In this document: positions 58,101 through 59,761 of the stretch, piece by piece
Layout: each line of letters begins with the position of its first letter
Numbering within the stretch: the first letter of the stretch is position 1
The notes under the pieces: generated by a model
The model's database searches: none
Told to the model about the DNA's origin: nothing
The model's input: only the letters and a program-made list of their open reading frames with translations
NCBI GenBank assembly: GCA_029721435.1
Contig: CM056587.1
Location: forward strand, 12,545,167 to 12,609,166
Origin: Gymnothorax reevesii
Taxonomy: Eukaryota > Chordata > Actinopteri > Anguilliformes > Muraenidae
Reading direction: 5' to 3'
Length of the DNA: 64,000 nt
Made by a program: the position numbers and the translations under genes

Positions 58101-59761
58101 AAAAGTTTTCAAAATTGCAGTCTGTTCCTCTCAATTTTTTTTCAAATTATAGCAATGCTTTTTGTATTCTTCTTCAGTTCTGTTGTTGAAAAATTCATTT
58201 TGATACGTACACTGCATCATTTTGACAGACAAATGAATGCAAGTGTTAAGTTTCTTATTAGAAGGTGCGACAAGTCTGTCTTGCACATAATATACCTTTT
58301 ATAAAGCTTCACCAAGGCAACTTTATTTCTAGAGCATGTCTACATACATTTAATTCACAGTGTAGAACTTGAATTGACTGAGAGTCAGACGGGAGATGTT
58401 CATTGAACCCAGATCGATTTGCCTGGGTCGCTTGCTAACATTGGCGAGTCTGCTGCTGTTTAAACAGCTCCAGAGATGGTGAAGGGGGATGTGGTTGGAC
58501 CCCCAGCTGACATGTGGAGTGTCGGGGTTCTGACCTTCATCATGTGAGTATCCACACCTCCTCAGCTCCTCGGCCTACAGCTCTCCAGCTCACTCTTAAA
58601 AAATCATTTATTTTACTTTGATTTCCTACCCTTTACATGCTAGATTAAACCAGATATAACCTTTTTTAAAACACAGCATGAAAATGAATGATATAGGGCT
58701 GGGAGATAGGAAATCTATCTTCTATCTCAACTCTACATTCAGTTGATCTTCAGTCATTTCTCCTGTTCCACTGAGGCTCCATCACAAGATTATATTTACC
58801 TCTGTTACACTGTTTTTTCCATTCTGAGTTTTCAAACAAGTACGCAGGGCTGTCTTTGAGAAAGGATTCGCTGTTTCTCCCCAGGCTAAGCGGAAGACTT
58901 CCCTTCATGGAGAAAGATCCAAAGGACACAGAAGCCAAAATCCAAGTCGCCAGATTTGACCTCACCAAACTTTATCCTAATGTATCCCAGAGTGCATCTC
59001 TCTTCCTGAAAAAGATACTTTGTAGCTACCCATGGTCAGTACACTACTTCACTAAATCCTAGACTGCCTGATATTCTTCAAGTGCATACCATTTCATAAC
59101 ATAAATTATTTCTGTAAAACATCCAGCTGGTGCAGTGGATATGATGTAGAAATGATAAATTGCAGAACTCATATTTGATGAGCTTCTGCAAAAATGCTAA
59201 AATGTAAGAATACATCATTCAATCCATACTGATTTTGTTACTCAGTCCAGTCTTGAATGTTCTTTGCTTTTTCTTAAATTGCATTTTATCTTTCTTTATG
59301 GTTTGTGCAAGTTGATGAGGATTGCTTTATTCTTTTAAGGAGTGAACACTTTCTAAGTGGTTTAAAGCCATCCCATGACATTGTGGTGAAATGAAAGACA
59401 AATGTGATTGACACAGAAAACGCAGTTTTACTGTCCCTGAAAGGTGGCAGCGGGTGGATAACAGTCATAGTTTTTGTTTCTCAGGGCCCGCCCCACCATT
59501 AAAGACTGTTTCAGCAACTCCTGGCTGCAGGACGCATACCTCATGAAACTGCGACGTCAGACGCTAACCTTTACCACCACCCGTCTCAAGGAGTTCCTGG
59601 TGGAGCACCAACGGAGACGCACGGAGACGGCTACCAAACACAAGGTTCTGCTGCGGTCCTATCAGAGCACGGCTCAGTCACCAGCCACGCCCACAACGCC
59701 AACCTCTCCTACCACGCCAGTGTCCACCACGCCAGTGCCAACCACACCCGGCACCAAGTGA
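1..59761 (+). CDS. speg: SPEG ortholog, 3' ~3004 codons in 38 exons (5' end off window)
   Basis: This is the overall gene span; exons are listed separately. SPEG is a sarcomere/triad-associated giant protein of striated muscle with two MLCK-type kinase domains. In mammals it is needed for triad maintenance and calcium handling. The order seen here is Pro-rich linker, Ig, linker, several Ig, FN3, two Ig, kinase 1, long basic/Ser-rich linker, Ig, FN3, Pro/Thr-rich linker, kinase 2, tail. This matches the mammalian SPEG layout as I remember it and differs from obscurin in the Ig-FN3 unit between the kinases. The 38 exons sum to 9015 nt (3004 codons plus TGA) with consistent phases and no internal stop, which is a strong check on the model. 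The human protein is about 3267 residues, so the missing N-terminal part is modest. Introns are large and repeat-rich. Paralog (a or b) not assigned. Confidence 0.95.
410..776 (+). other. Intron 1 (367 bp)
   Basis: GT-AG intron, phase 1, acceptor TTTGCGCAG. I see no repeat or secondary gene inside. Confidence 0.8.
777..920 (+). CDS. speg: speg exon 2: first half of an Ig domain
   Basis: Encodes [20 protein letters not shown] followed by an Ig N-terminal half with the B-strand cysteine ([11 protein letters not shown]). It closely matches the mammalian linker before this Ig domain. Its end at 920 is fixed by the next exon (VTWRKED). The donor there is GC, not GT (AG|GCAAGA). Phase 1 to phase 1, 144 nt. 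Confidence 0.88.
921..1301 (+). other. Intron 2, GC-AG type (381 bp)
   Basis: The junction that keeps the Ig domain and phase uses AG|GCAAGA at the 5' end, the usual GC-donor consensus, and CCTGCAG at the 3' end. No GT donor nearby fits the reading frame as well. No repeat is seen. Confidence 0.75.
1302..1484 (+). CDS. speg: speg exon 3: second half of the Ig domain
   Basis: Begins with the C-strand VTWRKED and ends with the I-set signature [14 protein letters not shown] and the G strand (CTATLFVQA). Donor AG|GTGAGC, phase 1. Confidence 0.92.
1535..1772 (+). repeat. Minisatellite, ~51-bp unit, ~4-5 copies
   Basis: The motif TGACCACATA recurs at 1606, 1656 and 1707, with divergent copies at about 1550 and 1758. 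Most spacings are 50-51 bp, one is 56. Each unit holds an (A/G)ACAGGTGGATAT segment and a GCTATCCACC segment. The array starts only ~50 bp after the exon 3 donor. Confidence 0.75.
1795..1925 (+). repeat. Fragment of a common fish interspersed repeat
   Basis: Contains TGCGCCCTGCGATGGATTAG, then CAGCTGGGATAGGCTGCTGC and a CGACCCTAA segment. This resembles the tail of a very abundant teleost dispersed repeat. Family assignment is uncertain and no ends were found. Confidence 0.4.
2045..2350 (+). mobile_element. Degenerate Tc1-like transposase fragment
   Basis: Conceptual translation gives HRRAHFNVS and then, in an overlapping frame, [18 protein letters not shown] followed by a DxSHF-like stretch. 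This is the pattern around the second Asp of a Tc1-type DDE domain (W-x-x-V-x-x-x-DES-x-F). It is frameshifted and truncated, and no terminal repeats were seen. It is a dead relic. Confidence 0.6.
4255..4264 (+). promoter_or_regulatory. MEF2-type motif CTATAAATAG in intron 3
   Basis: A perfect match to YTAWWWWTAR, the MEF2 consensus, inside a muscle gene and in the intron where an internal promoter would lie. One 10-bp motif in 9 kb of AT-rich DNA can occur by chance, so function is only a possibility. Confidence 0.25.
5822..6733 (-). mobile_element. Deleted Tc1/mariner-like element, 912 bp, with 32-bp TIRs
   Basis: Terminal inverted repeats at 5822-5853 and 6702-6733 match at 30 of 32 positions (core CTCAAAAGTTTGGGATCACT). 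On the minus strand near 6240-6325 lies the N-terminal start of a Tc1-like transposase ([20 protein letters not shown]), followed by a stop and loss of most of the DDE domain. It is a non-autonomous internally deleted copy. Termini begin at TA, as expected for this superfamily. Confidence 0.75.
8534..10582 (+). mobile_element. Degenerate full-length Tc1-like transposon, ~2.05 kb
   Basis: Matching termini at 8534-8575 and 10541-10582 (TACAGTGGGCTCCAAAATTA at the left end, near-identical inverted at the right). They enclose a decayed transposase on the plus strand. The element is longer than the usual 1.6 kb, and 8580-9015 looks unlike Tc1, so another sequence may be inserted there. Confidence 0.75.
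9367..10352 (+). pseudogene. Tc1-like transposase relic
   Basis: Starts with an [24 protein letters not shown] N terminus (helix-turn-helix region). Near the C-terminal side it carries [11 protein letters not shown] and [11 protein letters not shown], the landmarks around the second and third catalytic acidic residues of Tc1 transposases. Several frameshifts and stops separate these parts, so no functional protein is encoded. Confidence 0.75.
10900..11081 (+). CDS. speg: speg exon 4: linker with [12 protein letters not shown] motif
   Basis: Encodes a Glu/Pro-rich linker holding [15 protein letters not shown], nearly identical to the mammalian segment before the APEG-1 Ig domain. In mammals the APEG-1 isoform begins within this linker, and in-frame Met codons are present here too. 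It ends CAG|GTGAAA in phase 0, a change from the phase-1 exons before it. Confidence 0.9.
11082..11854 (+). other. Intron 4 (773 bp)
   Basis: GT-AG, phase 0, acceptor TTTTTTCTGCAG. No repeat or gene recognised. Confidence 0.8.
11855..11943 (+). CDS. speg: speg exon 5: Ig domain (APEG-1 Ig) first part
   Basis: Encodes [20 protein letters not shown] and then GQPKPMIYW, the A' to C strands of an I-set Ig. It ends inside the Trp codon (TG|GTAAAA), phase 2. Confidence 0.92.
11944..13073 (+). other. Intron 5 (1130 bp)
   Basis: GT-AG, phase 2. About 12355-13020 is a dispersed repeat that also occurs in introns 16 and 19. The remaining ~400 bp show nothing recognisable. Confidence 0.8.
12355..13020 (-). 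repeat. Dispersed fish repeat, copy A
   Basis: Begins CAACCCCAAATCATAACAAA-like and contains GGACTGCAGGCAGG with surrounding sequence shared with 39899-40690. The family is abundant in fish genomes. It is probably a DNA transposon derivative, but I could not fix the class. Strand is relative to the other copies and uncertain. Confidence 0.5.
13074..13249 (+). CDS. speg: speg exon 6: Ig domain (APEG-1 Ig) second part
   Basis: Encodes the D to G strands with the signature [14 protein letters not shown] and the closing CRLEVK. In mammals APEG-1 terminates by reading a few codons past this splice donor. Here the read-through frame adds 16 codons and stops at TAG 13297-13299. The segment just after the donor is a decayed copy of the exon end. 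Confidence 0.93.
13254..13372 (+). repeat. Decayed tandem copies of exon 6 3' end and donor
   Basis: 13257-13295 matches exon positions 13206-13244 at 30 of 39 bases, offset 51 bp. A third partial copy at 13337-13372 ends in a fresh GTGAGTG donor-like site. The 51-bp offset keeps frame through the first copy. Confidence 0.6.
14460..14488 (+). repeat. (CT)n microsatellite
   Basis: Run of CT dinucleotides with few interruptions, within a pyrimidine-rich stretch from about 14428. Confidence 0.8.
15171..15211 (+). repeat. (CA)n microsatellite
   Basis: Uninterrupted CA dinucleotide run of about 20 units. Confidence 0.9.
17172..17432 (+). CDS. speg: speg exon 7: complete Ig domain
   Basis: One exon encodes a whole Ig fold: [11 protein letters not shown] (B strand), [10 protein letters not shown] (C), and [15 protein letters not shown] (F). 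It contains [11 protein letters not shown], nearly identical to mammalian SPEG. Phase 1 both ends; donor AAAG|GTGCAA. Confidence 0.95.
18185..19320 (-). repeat. Probable dispersed repeat, unclassified
   Basis: A purine-rich stretch with many CAGGAGGCAACAG-, CAAAATCGTAATC- and GGCAGACAGGGCAG-like phrases, typical in style of abundant fish interspersed repeats. No terminal repeats or coding capacity were found, so boundaries and class are a guess. Confidence 0.35.
19609..19717. mobile_element. 109-bp palindromic MITE-like hairpin
   Basis: The outer arm CCCAGATAGCAAGCACCTCC at 19609-19628 recurs exactly inverted at 19698-19717. Pairing continues inward with few mismatches to a ~22-base loop. 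No target-site duplication is evident. Confidence 0.65.
20121..20279 (+). CDS. speg: speg exon 8: start of next Ig domain
   Basis: Encodes the end of the previous domain (SSATLKV), the linker [19 protein letters not shown], and the B and C strands ([20 protein letters not shown]). Conserved with mammalian SPEG. Donor CG|GTAAGA, phase 1. Confidence 0.94.
20561..21419. mobile_element. hAT-like non-autonomous element, 859 bp
   Basis: Termini CAGGCATGGGGC and (inverted) CAAGCATGGGGC differ at one base. They are flanked by 8-bp direct repeats TTGTGTAT (20553-20560) and CTGTGTAT (21420-21427), 7 of 8 identical, the length expected for hAT. The subterminal regions are rich in TTAAGTTAA motifs in both orientations. 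It has no coding capacity, and a (TA)n tract lies at 21060-21092. Confidence 0.75.
21060..21092 (+). repeat. (TA)n microsatellite
   Basis: TA dinucleotide run inside the hAT-like element. Confidence 0.85.
21666..21827. mobile_element. 162-bp short TIR element, piggyBac-like
   Basis: CCCTTAGAGCACT at 21666-21678 recurs exactly inverted at 21815-21827. Flanks CTAA and TAAA may be decayed TTAA targets. Class is tentative. Confidence 0.5.
21949..22138 (+). CDS. speg: speg exon 9: end of Ig domain and linker
   Basis: Encodes [20 protein letters not shown] and [19 protein letters not shown], the D to G strands, then a short linker. It follows exon 8 with the same spacing as in mammals. It ends AT|GTAAGC, phase 2. 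Confidence 0.94.
22498..22640 (+). pseudogene. THAP-type zinc finger relic
   Basis: The frame starting ATGGTTTACTGC reads [13 protein letters not shown], then after one stop [20 protein letters not shown]. This is the THAP spacing C-x4-C, FHxxP, basic, W. THAP domains occur in P-element- and Kolobok-type transposases. The stop and lack of the downstream C-x2-H make it a dead fragment. Confidence 0.45.
23520..24142. mobile_element. Foldback element, 623 bp, 32-bp inverted termini
   Basis: 23520-23551 and 24111-24142 are inverted copies, 27 of 32 identical, with perfect outer TATAATAGAAC and inner GAGGAAGTACC blocks. No transposase is seen. Confidence 0.5.
25310..25539 (+). CDS. speg: speg exon 10: linker and first half of Ig domain
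   Basis: Encodes [15 protein letters not shown], nearly identical to mammalian SPEG, then an Ig start with [19 protein letters not shown] and FHNGKKI. It ends with one base of a Tyr codon (CAGT|GTGAGC), phase 1. Confidence 0.95.
25717..25940. mobile_element. 224-bp element with 13-bp perfect TIRs
   Basis: AGTCCCCTACCGG at 25717-25729 recurs exactly inverted at 25928-25940. The inner sequence (GTCCGCTCCATAACTTC, CATCAAAGTTGG) resembles a common fish interspersed repeat. Non-coding. Confidence 0.5.
26051..26612. mobile_element. Harbinger-like MITE, 562 bp
   Basis: Termini GGGTGCTTTCACACTAG and CTAGTGTGAAAGCGCCC are inverted with one mismatch. Flanking trinucleotides TTC and TTA fit a decayed 3-bp TWA-type duplication. 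Removing the element restores the host motif GAGGTGTTACACT seen elsewhere in the intron. No transposase is present. Confidence 0.6.
26695..26814 (+). CDS. speg: speg exon 11: second half of Ig domain
   Basis: Encodes [20 protein letters not shown] and the closing [15 protein letters not shown], nearly identical to mammalian SPEG. 120 nt, phase 1 to phase 1; donor ACAG|GTAAGC. Confidence 0.95.
27040..27502. mobile_element. Tc1/mariner-type MITE, 463 bp
   Basis: TA-CTGTTAGGTCCATAA at the left and, inverted, TA-CAGTTAGGTCCATAA at the right give near-perfect termini with TA flanks. This is a widespread fish element type. No intact transposase. Confidence 0.7.
27520..28254 (+). repeat. Long TG-rich (GT)n-derived tract
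   Basis: Interrupted GT/TG microsatellite interspersed with CATGTATGGGAG-type variants that recur several times (e.g. 28060, 28170). It ends about 20 bp upstream of the exon 12 acceptor. It yields spurious Val/Cys-rich and His/Thr-rich reading frames on the two strands. Confidence 0.85.
28275..28379 (+). CDS. speg: speg exon 12: first part of FN3 domain
   Basis: Encodes [16 protein letters not shown] and [17 protein letters not shown], strands A to C of an FN3 domain, aligned without gaps to mammalian SPEG when joined to exon 13. 105 nt, phase 1 both sides, so skipping would keep frame. Its last ~17 bases and donor (TTTAG|GTACCG) are the seed of the 72-bp array that follows. Confidence 0.9.
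28363..29938 (+). repeat. Minisatellite, 72-bp unit, ~22 copies, overlapping exon 12 donor
   Basis: Junctions equivalent to CTTTAG|GTACCG lie at 28379, 28451, 28523, 28595, 28667 and 28739, then after one 47-bp unit at 28786 and every 72 bp to 29866, ending at 29935. Each unit contains a copy of the exon 12 end (CTGGACCCCTCTTTAG) and donor, preceded by TGTTCTGGTCTCAG. About 20 of the copies keep GT; those at 28523, 28930 and 29434 read TTTAGTTACT. Long reading frames across it result from the multiple-of-3 period, not from a gene. Confidence 0.95.
28380..30339 (+). other. Intron 12 (2.0 kb), mostly minisatellite
   Basis: GT-AG, phase 1. The 72-bp array fills the first ~1.55 kb. The final 400 bp (29940-30339) show nothing recognisable. 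Confidence 0.8.
30340..30546 (+). CDS. speg: speg exon 13: rest of FN3 domain
   Basis: Encodes [33 protein letters not shown] and [14 protein letters not shown]. These are the C' to G strands, with the FN3 Tyr-x-Phe-Arg-Val signature and conserved SKPSPPxEPVQLL. Donor GG|GTGAGC, phase 1. Confidence 0.95.
30547..31051 (+). other. Intron 13 (505 bp)
   Basis: GT-AG, phase 1. AT-rich, no repeat recognised. Confidence 0.8.
31052..31175 (+). CDS. speg: speg exon 14: first half of Ig domain
   Basis: Encodes [20 protein letters not shown] and [16 protein letters not shown], aligned with mammalian SPEG (EAPxxxDKPDxVYVV). The B-strand cysteine is replaced, as in the mammalian protein (VTVTFNHVEAQVVW). 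Ends AA|GTGAGT, phase 2. Confidence 0.93.
31176..31518 (+). other. Intron 14 (343 bp)
   Basis: GT-AG, phase 2, no repeat recognised. Confidence 0.8.
31519..31691 (+). CDS. speg: speg exon 15: second half of Ig domain
   Basis: Encodes [28 protein letters not shown], then [18 protein letters not shown]. The usual YxC of the F strand is IIC here. Donor CAG|GTACAA, phase 1. Confidence 0.93.
31692..32427 (+). other. Intron 15 (736 bp)
   Basis: GT-AG, phase 1. A pyrimidine-rich CT/TC stretch lies at about 31790-31843. No element ends were found. Confidence 0.8.
32428..32540 (+). CDS. speg: speg exon 16: start of the Ig domain before kinase 1
   Basis: Encodes [20 protein letters not shown] and [17 protein letters not shown], close to mammalian SPEG. 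Ends AAG|GTAGAG in phase 0. Confidence 0.95.
32541..34079 (+). other. Intron 16 (1.5 kb)
   Basis: GT-AG, phase 0, acceptor ATTGCTTCTAG. About 33055-34005 is dispersed repeat copy B with another repeat nested in it (33550-33845). Confidence 0.8.
33055..34005. repeat. Dispersed fish repeat copy B, with nested insertion
   Basis: Contains GTAAACAGTGATTTGTAAAT and, near 33430-33500, a CTTCAGTTCCCCAAAACATT / GGTCTTAAAAGGAAAGGTGA block. These mark an abundant fish repeat family. At about 33550-33845 it is interrupted by an unrelated repeat beginning near CAGAACCTCCGCCAGGGGGC and ending CTCGCCGGAGGTTAATGAA. Confidence 0.55.
34080..34248 (+). CDS. speg: speg exon 17: rest of the Ig domain before kinase 1
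   Basis: Encodes [20 protein letters not shown] and [20 protein letters not shown], the classical I-set DSGxYTCxAxNxxG signature. Donor ATAG|GTAAGC, phase 1. Confidence 0.96.
34735..34790 (+). repeat. (GAT)/(ATT)n microsatellite
   Basis: A run of GAT then ATT trinucleotides with a few changes. Confidence 0.8.
35229..35416 (+). mobile_element. tRNA-derived SINE with 12-bp target-site duplication
   Basis: Pol III A-box-like TGGCTCATCGG and B-box-like GGTTCGATTGC lie at tRNA spacing. They are followed by the TTTGCTGCATGTCTTTCCCC body and AAATAAAGGAAAAAATC tail typical of acanthomorph fish SINEs. Direct repeats GAGTCAGCGAGG (35217-35228) and GAGTCAGTGAGG (35417-35428) flank it. The tail ends 47 bp before the exon 18 acceptor. 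Confidence 0.85.
35464..35563 (+). CDS. speg: speg exon 18: linker and start of kinase 1
   Basis: Encodes an acidic linker ([10 protein letters not shown]), a basic RKMRRL patch, and [11 protein letters not shown], the entry to the kinase glycine loop. The CAGCAG acceptor allows two products differing by one Ala. Ends AG|GTGAGC, phase 2. Confidence 0.93.
35745..35833 (-). mobile_element. Short palindromic element, copy 1 (89 bp)
   Basis: Outer arms AATTGAAGCAC...ACTAAAACCCC pair with GGGGTTTTAGT...GTGCTTCAATT around four AAGTC pentamers. The same element lies inverted at 39667-39750. Confidence 0.7.
36084..36350 (-). pseudogene. THAP domain fragment
   Basis: The minus strand encodes [10 protein letters not shown], a LPIL segment, [14 protein letters not shown], and [10 protein letters not shown]. 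This is the C2CH THAP arrangement with the central Trp and final C-x2-H. No transposase body follows. It is probably the 5' coding remnant of a THAP-bearing transposon (P/Kolobok-like), though a retained host-type gene fragment cannot be excluded. Confidence 0.65.
36990..37545. repeat. Interspersed repeat with ~150-bp tandem core, 3 units
   Basis: AGGCTGTAATCTTTGA and TTCATATTTGGTATGGACAT recur with AGGCTGTAAT at 37094, 37247 and 37386. The block starts with TAGCCCCCGGACGAAGTCGG and ends near GGTGGTAGCCGACC, possibly degenerate inverted ends. Confidence 0.6.
38640..39110 (+). repeat. Minisatellite, ~45-bp unit, ~10 copies
   Basis: Variants of TTTCATTATCACTCTG followed by (G)ATTCAG and TGTACCTGTGTGTGG recur about every 45 bp. 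The multiple-of-3 period keeps three reading frames open, giving a false hydrophobic protein. Confidence 0.75.
39386..39586 (+). CDS. speg: speg exon 19: kinase 1 N lobe
   Basis: Completes the glycine loop (GRGAFSYV) and gives the VAIK-type lysine in EYAAKFIS and the alpha-C glutamate in [11 protein letters not shown]. The gatekeeper region is VIVITEL. Its end is fixed by the conserved junction to exon 20 (TEL-C) and uses a U12-type donor CT|GTATCCT, phase 2. Confidence 0.94.
39667..39750 (+). mobile_element. Short palindromic element, copy 2 (84 bp)
   Basis: Same stem as 35745-35833 in the opposite orientation, with the core (TTGAC)3 and arms AATTGAAGCAC / TACTTCAATT. Confidence 0.7.
39899..40690 (-). 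repeat. Dispersed fish repeat, copy C
   Basis: Starts CCTCAATTCCAGAAGAATTG and holds GGGCTGCAGGCAGGACA, shared with 12355-13020. It lacks coding potential. End point approximate. Confidence 0.5.
40756..40813 (+). CDS. speg: speg exon 20: kinase 1 hinge
   Basis: 58-nt exon encoding [19 protein letters not shown], aligned to the mammalian hinge/alpha-D segment. Acceptor GCAAAG follows the U12 branch site. Ends GAG|GTGAGT, phase 0. Confidence 0.92.
40814..41328 (+). other. Intron 20 (515 bp)
   Basis: GT-AG, phase 0. A short ATT repeat near 41018-41038; otherwise nothing recognised. Confidence 0.8.
41329..41406 (+). CDS. speg: speg exon 21: kinase 1 alpha-E and catalytic loop start
   Basis: Encodes [20 protein letters not shown] and MHLDMK. 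The HRD motif is HLD, as in mammalian SPEG. Ends AAG|GTAATT, phase 0, followed by a 91-bp intron. Confidence 0.96.
41498..41670 (+). CDS. speg: speg exon 22: kinase 1 catalytic and activation segment
   Basis: Encodes [20 protein letters not shown], then [18 protein letters not shown] and ATDIW. The metal-binding Asn, DFG and APE motifs are all present, so kinase 1 looks catalytically equipped. Ends inside the Trp codon (TG|GTATGT), phase 2; the following intron is 119 bp. Confidence 0.97.
41790..41816 (+). CDS. speg: speg exon 23: 27-nt microexon in kinase 1
   Basis: Encodes the remainder of DIW plus PVGVMTYL and part of Cys (start of alpha-F). Acceptor TTCACAG, donor TG|GTAAGT, phase 2 both sides. 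It aligns exactly with the mammalian PVGVxxxLC segment, so it is required for the kinase fold. Confidence 0.9.
41817..42725 (+). other. Intron 23 (909 bp)
   Basis: GT-AG, phase 2. A T homopolymer run at about 42142-42160. No element recognised. Confidence 0.8.
42726..42878 (+). CDS. speg: speg exon 24: kinase 1 C lobe
   Basis: Encodes [20 protein letters not shown] and NYNVAFEE, then [16 protein letters not shown]. Closely conserved. Ends CT|GTGAGT, phase 2; the next intron is 127 bp. Confidence 0.96.
43006..43048 (+). CDS. speg: speg exon 25: kinase 1 alpha-H/I
   Basis: 43-nt exon encoding [14 protein letters not shown], with the HPWF motif near the end of MLCK-type kinase domains. Ends AAG|GTAGGC, phase 0. 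Confidence 0.94.
43049..44278 (+). other. Intron 25 (1.2 kb)
   Basis: GT-AG, phase 0. AT-rich. CTACTGTGTTTGCACTTTAGAG (43169) and a variant at 43360 suggest a degenerate ~190-bp internal duplication. No gene or element ends recognised. Confidence 0.7.
44279..44347 (+). CDS. speg: speg exon 26: post-kinase 1 segment
   Basis: Encodes [16 protein letters not shown], matching the basic LKxFLSRRRWQ segment directly after mammalian kinase 1. In related kinases the equivalent region is autoregulatory. Ends CAG|GTAAGT, phase 0; the next intron is 98 bp. Confidence 0.95.
44446..46963 (+). CDS. speg: speg exon 27: large inter-kinase linker (839 codons)
   Basis: The longest coding exon, 2518 nt. It starts [19 protein letters not shown], matching mammalian SPEG, and carries conserved islands: [13 protein letters not shown] acidic stretch, [80 protein letters not shown] [19 protein letters not shown] and [12 protein letters not shown]. 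Much of the rest is disordered, rich in Glu, Ser and Pro. Many R-x-x-S sites suggest basophilic-kinase targets. In the sequence, the true exon ends at A|GTATGC (46963); the frame runs on into the intron to a stop at 47034. Confidence 0.96.
47251..47400 (+). CDS. speg: speg exon 28: end of inter-kinase linker
   Basis: Encodes [20 protein letters not shown] and [14 protein letters not shown], aligned with the mammalian [20 protein letters not shown] segment. Joined to exon 27 across a 287-bp intron. Phase 1 both sides. Confidence 0.92.
47401..48778 (+). other. Intron 28 (1.4 kb)
   Basis: GT-AG, phase 1. GGCCACTAGATGGCAGTATT at 47730-47749 looks like part of an interspersed repeat; its ends are not clear. 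No gene. Confidence 0.7.
48779..48895 (+). CDS. speg: speg exon 29: first half of the last Ig domain
   Basis: Encodes [20 protein letters not shown] and [19 protein letters not shown], nearly identical to mammalian SPEG. Phase 1 both sides; donor AAAG|GTCAGC. Confidence 0.96.
48896..50402 (+). other. Intron 29 (1.5 kb)
   Basis: GT-AG, phase 1. Nothing recognised beyond scattered short direct repeats (CTGGTCAATCA at 49239 and 49271). Confidence 0.75.
50403..50570 (+). CDS. speg: speg exon 30: second half of the last Ig domain
   Basis: Encodes [36 protein letters not shown] and LISLA. The signature DAGLYEC and the closing strand match the mammalian domain. Phase 1; donor GCCC|GTGAGT. Confidence 0.96.
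50588..51350 (+). repeat. Degenerate minisatellite based on TTTAAACCTG / CACACCTG
   Basis: TTTAAACCTG-type motifs alternate with TTCACACCTGT-type motifs roughly every 25-30 bp on both sides of the MITE. Divergence is high and the copy number is only approximate. Confidence 0.6.
50684..51013. mobile_element. piggyBac-like MITE, 330 bp, TTAA target
   Basis: Starts CCTCTTAA and ends TTAAGAGG, flanked on both sides by TTAA (50680-50683, 51014-51017). Excising it with one TTAA rebuilds CATACTTATTTAAACCTG, which is present uninterrupted at 51082-51099 in the same minisatellite. No coding capacity. Confidence 0.8.
51757..51879 (+). CDS. speg: speg exon 31: first half of second FN3
   Basis: Encodes [20 protein letters not shown] and [10 protein letters not shown]. 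Same gap-free pattern as mammalian SPEG (PPEVPQxYxxTALVLW, CTYTLERR). 123 nt, phase 1 both sides. Confidence 0.95.
51880..53115 (+). other. Intron 31 (1.2 kb)
   Basis: GT-AG, phase 1, acceptor CTCTGTCTAG. A short TG-rich patch at 52405-52450. No element recognised. Confidence 0.8.
53116..53280 (+). CDS. speg: speg exon 32: second half of second FN3
   Basis: Encodes [40 protein letters not shown]. Conserved CYYNxTxLP and FRVACxNxAGQGPxSN. Phase 1; donor ACAG|GTACAG. Confidence 0.96.
53875..53955 (+). repeat. AAT/ATT/TAG trinucleotide microsatellite
   Basis: Mixed AAT, ATT and TAG triplet runs. Confidence 0.75.
54220..54810. mobile_element. Element with ~23-bp inverted ends, unclassified
   Basis: CAATGGGAGTGACCTGATAA at 54220 is mirrored by TATCAGGTCGCTCCTATTG ending near 54809 (about 20 of 23 positions). 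It is richer in CG than the surrounding intron. An internal hairpin GCCGCAGGGGCT / AGCCCCACCTGCGGC lies at 54649-54685. No transposase and no clear target-site duplication. Confidence 0.5.
55032..55902 (+). CDS. speg: speg exon 33: Pro/Thr/Ser-rich linker before kinase 2
   Basis: Encodes about 290 residues, mostly Pro, Thr, Ser and Ala ([20 protein letters not shown] and similar). Near the end is a four-fold hexapeptide repeat of the form x-T-P-(S/T)-G-(R/K), and then [17 protein letters not shown], nearly identical to the mammalian entry into kinase 2. Ends AG|GTAATG, phase 2. Confidence 0.95.
55903..56326 (+). other. Intron 33 (424 bp)
   Basis: GT-AG, phase 2, acceptor TTGTTAACAG. No repeat recognised. 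Confidence 0.8.
56327..56566 (+). CDS. speg: speg exon 34: kinase 2 N lobe
   Basis: Encodes [20 protein letters not shown] and KIVPY (VAIK lysine), [16 protein letters not shown] (alpha-C Glu), then [17 protein letters not shown]. Close to mammalian SPEG kinase 2. A donor-like CAG|GTAAGC at 56370-56371 inside it is not used, because the frame and homology continue straight through (ATGKLF). Ends AG|GTTAGT, phase 2. Confidence 0.96.
56574..56612 (+). repeat. (GT)n microsatellite
   Basis: GT run beginning about 8 bp after the exon 34 donor. Confidence 0.85.
56720..57085 (+). repeat. Minisatellite, 41-bp unit, ~8 copies
   Basis: TGGAACTG-type motifs at 56817, 56899, 56940, 56981, 57022 and 57063 are spaced 41 bp (or 82). 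Each is followed by TGTTGGATGTGAGTTGATGT-like sequence and ATTTCC. Confidence 0.85.
57180..57403 (+). CDS. speg: speg exon 35: kinase 2 catalytic core
   Basis: Encodes [38 protein letters not shown] and [10 protein letters not shown], then [13 protein letters not shown], the Asn and DFG are intact. The last base plus exon 36 gives Ser, so the APE motif reads SPE. Donor T|GTAAGT, phase 1. Confidence 0.97.
57404..58467 (+). other. Intron 35 (1.1 kb)
   Basis: GT-AG, phase 1. A GT/GC microsatellite at 57829-57920. No element recognised. Confidence 0.8.
57829..57920 (+). repeat. (GT)n / (GCGT)n microsatellite
   Basis: TGTG, then GCGT and GTGC tetranucleotide runs, giving Z-DNA-type alternation. 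Confidence 0.85.
58468..58543 (+). CDS. speg: speg exon 36: kinase 2 APE-region and alpha-F
   Basis: Encodes [20 protein letters not shown] and VLTFI. DMW replaces the DIW of kinase 1. Ends AT|GTGAGT, phase 2. Confidence 0.95.
58544..58884 (+). other. Intron 36 (341 bp)
   Basis: GT-AG, phase 2. No repeat recognised. Confidence 0.8.
58885..59034 (+). CDS. speg: speg exon 37: kinase 2 C lobe
   Basis: Encodes [20 protein letters not shown], then [20 protein letters not shown], matching mammalian kinase 2. Ends TG|GTCAGT within a Trp codon, phase 2. Confidence 0.96.
59035..59484 (+). other. Intron 37 (450 bp)
   Basis: GT-AG, phase 2. No repeat recognised. Confidence 0.8.
59485..59761 (+). CDS. 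speg: speg exon 38: end of kinase 2 and C-terminal tail
   Basis: Encodes [20 protein letters not shown], the conserved [18 protein letters not shown] and [10 protein letters not shown], then a Thr/Pro-rich tail ending [11 protein letters not shown] and TGA at 59759-59761. Mammalian SPEG, as I recall it, stops just after LLRSY, so the tail of about 30 residues is extra. Confidence 0.97.
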
